A stretch of 64,000 bases of DNA from Cytobacillus firmus DS1 (GTDB lineage: Bacteria > Bacillota > Bacilli > Bacillales > Cytobacillaceae): assembly GCF_000565285.1 (NCBI RefSeq), contig NZ_APVL01000004.1, positions 248,001 to 312,000 on the forward strand, given 5' to 3'. The notes under the pieces were generated by a model that worked only from the letters and a program-made list of their open reading frames with translations, did not search any database and was not told the DNA's origin. The translations under genes were made by a program, and so were the position numbers. Shown one piece after another: positions 58,383 through 64,000 of this stretch. Every line of letters starts with the position of its first letter. Positions within the stretch are counted from its first letter, which is position 1.

Positions 58383-58663
58383 TGATAATTGGGCTTGCTG
58401 CCTGTGAATGTATCATTTATGACACACATTCTTTGAAAGAAAAACGGGCAGTTTTGCAGCGTATTCTAACCCGGCTGAAACAAAGATACAATGTCTCTGT
58501 ATCTGAGGTGGACTTTCAGGACCTATGGCAGAGGACTAAAATTGCCATTGTGGCTGTATCGTCCACTCAGGTTTCAACTGAGCACGAGCTGCAAAATGCA
58601 CTGAAAATGATTGATTCGTTCCCGGAAATTGAACGGACAATTACAGATTTTGAGTGGCTTTAA
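58382..58663 (+). CDS. ylxP: YlxP, DUF503 protein
   Basis: A 93-residue DUF503 protein, recognised by THSLKEKRAVLQRILTRLK and FNVSVSEVD-like YNVSVSEVDFQDLWQ. Its biochemical role is not established; it always lies by infB and rbfA, suggesting a link to ribosome assembly. It overlaps infB by one base. Confidence 0.93.
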   Translation: MIIGLAACECIIYDTHSLKEKRAVLQRILTRLKQRYNVSVSEVDFQDLWQRTKIAIVAVSSTQVSTEHELQNALKMIDSFPEIERTITDFEWL

Positions 58664-58679
58664 GAAGAGGTGATATAGA

Positions 58680-59060
58680 ATGAGCCTTAGAGCAAATCGA
58701 GTTGGAGAACAAATGAAAAAAGAGCTGGGCGAAATCATCAGCCGAAAAATCAAGGACCCGCGGGTTGGTTTTGTAACAGTCACTGATGTTCAAGTAACCG
58801 GGGATCTCCAGCAGGCAACCGTGTTTATCTCCGTTCTGGGTGATGAGGAACAGAGGGAAAATACGCTTCGCGGGCTGGCTAAAGCAAAAGGCTTTATCCG
58901 GTCTGAAATCGGCCAGCGAATCCGGCTGCGGAAAACACCGGAAATTCTATTCGAATTCGATGAATCAATCGACTACGGAAACCGTATTGAATCATTGCTC
59001 CATCAAATTCAGGACGAAGGCCGTTCCAAAGATGAGGAACGCTCCAAAGAAGAAGAATAA
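58680..59060 (+). CDS. rbfA: Ribosome-binding factor A
   Basis: RbfA assists 16S 5'-end maturation and cold growth. The 126-residue KH-like protein contains [20 protein letters not shown] and [20 protein letters not shown] near residue 35. The C-terminal tail is charged. A perfect terminator hairpin begins 4 bases after the stop. Confidence 0.96.
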   Translation: MSLRANRVGEQMKKELGEIISRKIKDPRVGFVTVTDVQVTGDLQQATVFISVLGDEEQRENTLRGLAKAKGFIRSEIGQRIRLRKTPEILFEFDESIDYGNRIESLLHQIQDEGRSKDEERSKEEE

Positions 59061-59063
59061 TGG

Positions 59064-59095
59064 AATGGATAGACACTTTGTCTATCCATTTTTTT
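59064..59095 (+). terminator. Strong intrinsic terminator between rbfA and truB
   Basis: A perfect 12-bp stem (59064-59075 with 59079-59090) closes the loop CTT, followed by further T residues. truB starts only 31 bases later, with no promoter visible between. Confidence 0.85.
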
Positions 59096-59126
59096 CTAAA
59101 CACAAATAGACAAGGTGGTACATAAT

Positions 59127-60044
59127 ATGGAAGGGATTTTGCCGCTTTTTAAACCTAAGGGAATGACATCCCATGACTGTGTTTTCAGGCTGCGGAAGAT
59201 TTTAAGAATGAAAAAAATCGGTCATACCGGAACACTGGACCCTGACGTGACAGGAGTACTTCCAATCTGCCTTGGAAGGGCAACAAAGGTGGCTGAATAC
59301 ATAACAGATGCAGGGAAATCTTATGAGGGAGAAGTCACATTGGGTTTTTCTACGACAACAGAAGATGCATCAGGTGAAGTCGTGGAGAGGAAAGATGTTG
59401 CAGCACCTATTTCCAGAATTCAGGTGCTGCAAGTACTTCAAAGCCTGACCGGGGAAATTACACAGACTCCCCCCATGTATTCAGCAGTAAAGGTAAATGG
59501 GAAGCGCCTCTATGAATATGCAAGACAGGGAATAGAAGTGGAACGGCCGTCCAGGAAAGTCACTATCTACTCAATCGAACTTCTCGATGACAGAGAGGTG
59601 TTTGAGGGAGAGAATATTACCTTCCGTTTCCGTGTAGCCTGCAGCAAAGGTACATACATCCGAACGCTTGCAGTCATGATTGGCTGTGAACTGGGATACC
59701 CCGCCCATATGTCTGATCTGGTAAGAATCCAGTCGGCCTCACTGACACTTGATGATTGCCTGACATTTGAAGAAATAGAAGACAGGGCCGAAAAGGGGAC
59801 AATTGCCGAGGTTCTTCGACCTATGGAAGCCGCGCTTTCTCATTTGCCGAAATTTCAAATAAGTGATAAAGTAGCAGAGAAAGTAAAAAATGGGGCTGTA
59901 TTAACTATCCCTGATCATATGCTCGACACTAAAGGCCCAATTGCAGTAGAGAAAAAAGAAGGTCTTGTGCTGGCAATTTATGAGCATCACCCCCGCAAAC
60001 CAGGGTTAATGAAGCCAGTAAAGGTGTTAAGGAATGATCAATAA
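59127..60044 (+). CDS. truB: tRNA pseudouridine-55 synthase
   Basis: TruB makes pseudouridine 55 in tRNA. ATG 59127 is eight bases after AAGGTGG (59112-59118), giving 305 residues; the GTG at 59115 lies within the ribosome site. The catalytic aspartate is in KIGHTGTLDPDVTGVLP near residue 40. TPPMYSAVKVNGKRLYEYAR and CSKGTYIRTLA are further family motifs. ribF follows after 65 bases. Confidence 0.97.
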   Translation: MEGILPLFKPKGMTSHDCVFRLRKILRMKKIGHTGTLDPDVTGVLPICLGRATKVAEYITDAGKSYEGEVTLGFSTTTEDASGEVVERKDVAAPISRIQVLQVLQSLTGEITQTPPMYSAVKVNGKRLYEYARQGIEVERPSRKVTIYSIELLDDREVFEGENITFRFRVACSKGTYIRTLAVMIGCELGYPAHMSDLVRIQSASLTLDDCLTFEEIEDRAEKGTIAEVLRPMEAALSHLPKFQISDKVAEKVKNGAVLTIPDHMLDTKGPIAVEKKEGLVLAIYEHHPRKPGLMKPVKVLRNDQ

Positions 60045-60109
60045 GCACTCGTTAAAAAGCTGTGCATTTATATAGGCCAGGCTCTGTAGAGAAAAGGTGA
60101 AATATTAAT

Positions 60110-61060
60110 ATGGAAGTAATTCATATACATCATCCCCATCGAATGGATAGAAACGAAATGCCTGAATTGGCAATAGCACTTGGATATTTTGATGGTGTTC
60201 ATCTGGGTCATCAGAAAGTCATCCGTGAAGCAAAATCAATAGCTGAACAAAAAGGATTAAAAAGTGCTGTCATGACATTTGATCCGCATCCCTCGGTGGT
60301 TTTGGGGAAAAGCGTTCAGCATGTGGAGTATATTACGCCCCTTGAGGATAAAATTGCTATCATAGCTGATCTTGGTATAGATTATTTATTTGTTATCAAT
60401 TTTACAAGGGAATTTGCTAATCTTCTGCCGCAGGAGTTTGTTGACCAATACCTGATTGGTCTTAATGCAAAACATGTCGTGGCAGGCTTTGATTATTCCT
60501 ATGGACGGATGGGGCGCGGCACAATGGAAACATTGCTGTTCCATTCGAGGGATCAATTTGATTATTCAGTCGTTGCAAAATTGGCAAAAGAAGACGAAAA
60601 AATCAGCTCTACGCTAATAAGGAAATATATCCGTGAAGGGAATACCGCTGATCTTCCCTACCTTTTAGGAAGATATTATAAAACATCAGGAATCGTTATC
60701 CATGGTGATAAGAGAGGTCGTACAATCGGCTTTCCTACAGCGAATGTGGATGTTTCTGATGACAGCATCATTCCCCCGCCTGGAGTGTATGCTGTAAGAT
60801 TCTCAGTAGATGGCAGCTGGTATGAAGGTGTCTGCAATGTTGGCTACAAACCTACTTTTAATCAGGAAAAAGGGGACAGGCCATCTGTTGAAGTCCATAT
60901 TTTTGATTTCTCTTCAGATATTTATGGCAGGAAGGTTACCGTTGAATGGCATAAACATCTTAGAAGCGAAAGGAAATTTGCCGGCGTTCAGGAGTTAATT
61001 GCGCAAATTGAAAAAGATAAACAGCTGACTGAGCAATATTTTGAGAAAAACAGGGTTTAG
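60110..61060 (+). CDS. ribF: Bifunctional riboflavin kinase/FMN adenylyltransferase
   Basis: RibF (RibC in B. subtilis) turns riboflavin into FMN and FAD. The N-terminal nucleotidyl-transferase half has ALGYFDGVHLGHQKVI near residue 24 and MTFDPHPSVVLG. The C-terminal kinase half has GDKRGRTIGFPTANV near 200 and GVCNVGYKPTF. It has 316 residues. FMN product binds the FMN riboswitch and so controls riboflavin genes elsewhere. Confidence 0.97.
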   Translation: MEVIHIHHPHRMDRNEMPELAIALGYFDGVHLGHQKVIREAKSIAEQKGLKSAVMTFDPHPSVVLGKSVQHVEYITPLEDKIAIIADLGIDYLFVINFTREFANLLPQEFVDQYLIGLNAKHVVAGFDYSYGRMGRGTMETLLFHSRDQFDYSVVAKLAKEDEKISSTLIRKYIREGNTADLPYLLGRYYKTSGIVIHGDKRGRTIGFPTANVDVSDDSIIPPPGVYAVRFSVDGSWYEGVCNVGYKPTFNQEKGDRPSVEVHIFDFSSDIYGRKVTVEWHKHLRSERKFAGVQELIAQIEKDKQLTEQYFEKNRV

Positions 61061-61062
61061 CC

Positions 61063-61091
61063 TTGCTTTTTGTCATAAAAAGTTGTATTCT
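61063..61091 (+). promoter_or_regulatory. Probable SigA promoter of rpsO
   Basis: TTGCTT (61063-61068) and TATTCT (61086-61091) are 17 bp apart, three bases after the ribF stop. The 85-base leader that follows could hold an S15 control site, but no fold was established. Confidence 0.55.
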
Positions 61092-61170
61092 AAGTAACGT
61101 ACCAAATGAACCTTTGCTTGGCAAGTCGAGTCACCGACGCTTGCTCAGTAACAGGGGATTGAAAATTTAG

Positions 61171-61452
<282 letters not shown>

Positions 61453-61459
61453 TCAACAG

Positions 61460-61486
61460 AAGCGGGATTTTTTCCCGCTTTTTTAT
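61460..61486 (+). terminator. Intrinsic terminator of rpsO
   Basis: AAGCGGGA (61460-61467) pairs with TCCCGCTT (61473-61480), loop TTTTT, followed by TTTTTA. Confidence 0.9.
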
Positions 61487-61543
61487 TAGCTTTAAAAACT
61501 TGAATTTTGTTCCTGATCATGTACATACATAACTTATCCTATT

Positions 61544-61572
61544 TTAGCAAACGGGAAAACTGTGCATACTAT
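61544..61572 (+). promoter_or_regulatory. Weak candidate promoter of pnp
   Basis: TTAGCA (61544-61549) and TACTAT (61567-61572) are 17 bp apart. The 317-base rpsO-pnp gap also holds the rpsO terminator and two hairpins (61681-61697 and 61716-61741). Confidence 0.35.
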
Positions 61573-61680
61573 AAGATGCCTAATTTTATTATGATTAACG
61601 AGCATTTCATGCTTTTATATAAAACTGGACTGCGGGCAATGCAAAGCTCATCAGCTTTTGATGCTGTCCTCGCAGGAATG

Positions 61681-61741
61681 CCTGCAGAATATGCAGGATA
61701 ATTAAACAATTAAACGGACCAGGCAGAATAGACGCCTGTCC
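61681..61741 (+). other. Two hairpins in the pnp leader
   Basis: CCTGCA-GAATA-TGCAGG (61681-61697) is a perfect 6-bp hairpin. The next stem pairs GGAC and AGGC (61716-61724, one bulged C) with GCCTGTCC (61734-61741). They end 14 bases before the pnp ribosome site and could be processing or control sites; pnp mRNA leaders are RNase targets in E. coli. Confidence 0.4.
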
Positions 61742-61769
61742 ATAAGTGAATGTAGAGAGGGGTACAATT

Positions 61770-63890
61770 ATGGGACAAGATAAACATGTCTACAGCCTTG
61801 ATTGGGCTGGGCGCAAATTGACCGTAGAGATTGGCCAGCTGGCTAAACAGGCTAACGGTGCAGTTTTAGTGCGCTATGGTGATACTGTAGTTTTAAGTAC
61901 AGCTACAGCATCAAAAGAACCGAAAAATCTGGATTTCTTTCCTCTGACAGTTAACTATGAAGAACGTTTGTATGCTGTTGGTAAGATACCGGGCGGTTTT
62001 ATTAAGAGAGAGGGCCGTCCAAGTGAAAAGGCAATTTTGGCAAGCCGTTTAATTGACAGGCCAATTCGTCCATTATTCGCTGACGGTTTCAGAAATGATG
62101 TACAGGTTGTAAGCATGGTGATGAGTGTGGATCAAAACTGCTCATCAGAAATGGCCGCAATGTTTGGTTCATCATTAGCCCTTTCTGTGTCGGATATTCC
62201 ATTTGGGGGACCGATTGCGGGAGTCAGCGTAGGCCGCATCGATGGAGAATTCATCATTAATCCATCTGTAGATCAGGCTGAAAAAAGCGATATCAGCCTT
62301 GTTGTAGCGGGTACAAAAGATGCGATCAACATGGTTGAAGCAGGTGCTGAGGAAGTGCCTGAGGAAACTATGCTTGAAGCAATTATGTTTGGTCACGAGG
62401 AAATTAAACGCCTTATTGCTTTCCAGGAAGAAATTGCATCTGAAATCGGGAAAGAGAAAATGGAAGTCGTTTTATACCAGGTTGACCAGGATTTAGAGGC
62501 TGAAGTTCGCGGCATCTGTGAGAAAGATATGATTAAAGCTATCCAGGTGCAGGAGAAACATGCCCGTGAAGCTGCCATTAAAGCAGTTAAAGAAGAAATT
62601 ACAGCTAAATATGAAGGTGAAGAAGCAGACGACGACAAGCTAAAGCAAATCAGGCAGATCCTTGATAAAATTGTTAAAGCTGAAGTACGCCGCTTAATTA
62701 CAGAAGATAAAGTGCGTCCGGATGGACGCGGATTGGATGTCATCCGCCCGCTGTCCTCAGAAGTAGACCTTCTGCCGCGCACACATGGTTCAGGTTTGTT
62801 TACACGCGGACAAACTCAGGCACTGAGCATTTGTACATTAGGAGCTCTTGGAGATGTACAGATTCTGGACGGGCTTGGAATTGAAGAAGAAAAAAGATTC
62901 ATGCACCATTACAACTTCCCTAACTTCAGTGTAGGTGAAACCGGGCCAATTAGAGGGCCAGGCCGCCGTGAAATCGGGCATGGTGCTCTTGGAGAACGTG
63001 CTCTTGAGCCGATAATTCCATCTGAAAAGGATTTCCCGTATACCATTCGTCTTGTATCTGAGGTGCTGGAATCAAATGGTTCAACATCACAGGCAAGCAT
63101 TTGTGCAAGTACTTTGGCTATGATGGATGCAGGTGTGCCTATTAAAGCGCCAGTTGCCGGTATAGCAATGGGCCTAATTAAATCAGGTGAGCATTATTCA
63201 ATCCTGACAGACATTCAGGGGATGGAAGATCACCTTGGCGACATGGACTTCAAAGTGGCGGGTACTTCCAAGGGAGTTACTGCTCTGCAAATGGATATTA
63301 AGATTGAAGGCTTGTCCAGTGAAATTCTGGAGGAAGCACTGCAGCAGGCGAAGAAAGGCCGCATGCAGATTCTTGATTCCATGCTGAGCACTATTGAACA
63401 GCCAAGAAAAGAGCTGTCTCAATATGCTCCTAAGATTCTGATGATGTCAATCAACCCTGATAAAATTCGTGATGTTATTGGACCGAGCGGAAAGCAGATC
63501 AATAAGATTATCGAAGAAACAGGCGTTAAGATCGATATTGAACAAGATGGAACAGTATTCATCTCATCAGTAAATGAAGAGATGAATCAAAAAGCGAAGA
63601 AAATTATTGAAGATATCGTACGAGAAGTGGAAGTTGGACAAATGTATCTGGGCAAGGTAAAACGGATTGAAAAATTCGGCGCATTTGTTGAAATCTTCTC
63701 AGGTAAAGATGGATTAGTTCATATTTCTGAACTTGCTGAAGAGCGTGTAGGAAAAGTGGAAGATGTTCTATCCATTGGTGACGAACTTCTAGTAAAAGTT
63801 ACTGAAATCGATAAGCAAGGCCGCGTAAATCTTTCCCGCAAAGCCGTTTTGCGTGAACAGCGTGAGCAAAAGGAAAAAGCACAGCAATAA
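61770..63890 (+). CDS. pnp: Polynucleotide phosphorylase (PNPase)
   Basis: PNPase degrades RNA 3' to 5' by phosphorolysis and is the main 3' exonuclease of Bacillus. ATG 61770 follows GAGAGGGG (61755-61762), giving 706 residues; the in-frame GTG 61746 is upstream of the ribosome site. Two RNase PH domains (first with [15 protein letters not shown], second with [20 protein letters not shown] near residue 385), a KH domain ([17 protein letters not shown]) and S1 domain ([20 protein letters not shown]) are in order. Confidence 0.98.
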   Translation: MGQDKHVYSLDWAGRKLTVEIGQLAKQANGAVLVRYGDTVVLSTATASKEPKNLDFFPLTVNYEERLYAVGKIPGGFIKREGRPSEKAILASRLIDRPIRPLFADGFRNDVQVVSMVMSVDQNCSSEMAAMFGSSLALSVSDIPFGGPIAGVSVGRIDGEFIINPSVDQAEKSDISLVVAGTKDAINMVEAGAEEVPEETMLEAIMFGHEEIKRLIAFQEEIASEIGKEKMEVVLYQVDQDLEAEVRGICEKDMIKAIQVQEKHAREAAIKAVKEEITAKYEGEEADDDKLKQIRQILDKIVKAEVRRLITEDKVRPDGRGLDVIRPLSSEVDLLPRTHGSGLFTRGQTQALSICTLGALGDVQILDGLGIEEEKRFMHHYNFPNFSVGETGPIRGPGRREIGHGALGERALEPIIPSEKDFPYTIRLVSEVLESNGSTSQASICASTLAMMDAGVPIKAPVAGIAMGLIKSGEHYSILTDIQGMEDHLGDMDFKVAGTSKGVTALQMDIKIEGLSSEILEEALQQAKKGRMQILDSMLSTIEQPRKELSQYAPKILMMSINPDKIRDVIGPSGKQINKIIEETGVKIDIEQDGTVFISSVNEEMNQKAKKIIEDIVREVEVGQMYLGKVKRIEKFGAFVEIFSGKDGLVHISELAEERVGKVEDVLSIGDELLVKVTEIDKQGRVNLSRKAVLREQREQKEKAQQ

Positions 63891-63937
63891 TACTAACCTC
63901 TATTTTAAAGAGAAGCATTTTGCGGGGCAAAATTTCC

Positions 63938-63967
63938 TAAAAGCCAGGGGAAACCCTGGCTTTTTAC
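63938..63967 (+). terminator. Intrinsic terminator of pnp
   Basis: AAGCCAGGG (63941-63949) pairs with CCCTGGCTT (63954-63962), loop GAAA, flanked by A and T runs that extend the stem. Nothing identifiable follows to the window end. Confidence 0.88.
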
Positions 63968-64000
63968 ATATATGAATTTCAATGGGCTTTTGCCCTATAC

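Noticed and set aside
61507-61701. 64-codon open frame between rpsO and pnp as a gene
   Set aside because: It starts at a TTG without ribosome site, right after a terminator, and the product matches no family known to me. It is kept only as a note under the pnp leader.

Overview
The window is a stretch of Bacillaceae chromosome (Firmicutes) with every gene on the + strand. Gene order follows the Bacillus subtilis block from sucCD to pnp almost exactly. AGGAGG-type ribosome sites, frequent TTG/GTG starts, intrinsic terminators and SigA-like promoters agree with this. Gene content and the style of the intergenic repeats suggest a Cytobacillus/Mesobacillus-like species, but the species cannot be fixed from the sequence alone. 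There are no tRNA or rRNA genes, CRISPR arrays, insertion sequences or prophage genes.

Layout. 1-3012: end of a ylqG-like gene, ylqH (a free-standing FlhB C-terminal domain), then sucCD. 3076-11888: dprA, topA, trmFO, xerC/codV, hslVU (clpQY) and codY, the usual DNA-processing, tRNA-modification and nutrient-regulation block. 12317-41060: the roughly 29-kb fla/che operon. It runs flgBC, fliEFGHIJ, ylxF, fliK, flgD, a flagellar-operon protein, flgE, swrD, fliLMY, cheY, fliZ(O), fliPQR, flhB, flhA, flhFG, cheB, cheA, cheW, cheC, cheD, sigD, a small unknown gene and swrB. Together these encode the basal body, export gate, C-ring, hook, chemotaxis relay and the sigma factor for late flagellar genes. 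41208-49022: translation and envelope genes rpsB, tsf, pyrH, frr, uppS, cdsA, dxr, rseP. 49231-53541: polC. 53811-63890: the nusA-infB operon (rimP, nusA, ylxR, ylxQ, infB, ylxP, rbfA, truB, ribF), then rpsO and pnp.

Departures from the standard layout. cheB is split by a -1 frameshift, and the overlap contains an A7 run in the correct phase for ribosomal slippage. proS is missing between rseP and polC; a strong terminator and an extended -10 promoter lie there instead. Two copies of a structured dispersed repeat sit just upstream of the flhA and dxr ribosome sites. swrD has its only good Shine-Dalgarno 42 nt before the start codon, with a hairpin between them. Strong hairpins sit inside transcription units between fliE/fliF and rbfA/truB. 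FlgE is long and carries an EF-hand-like acidic loop.

No clearly new multi-gene system was found. The most interesting signals are RNA-level structures inside an otherwise conserved housekeeping and motility locus.
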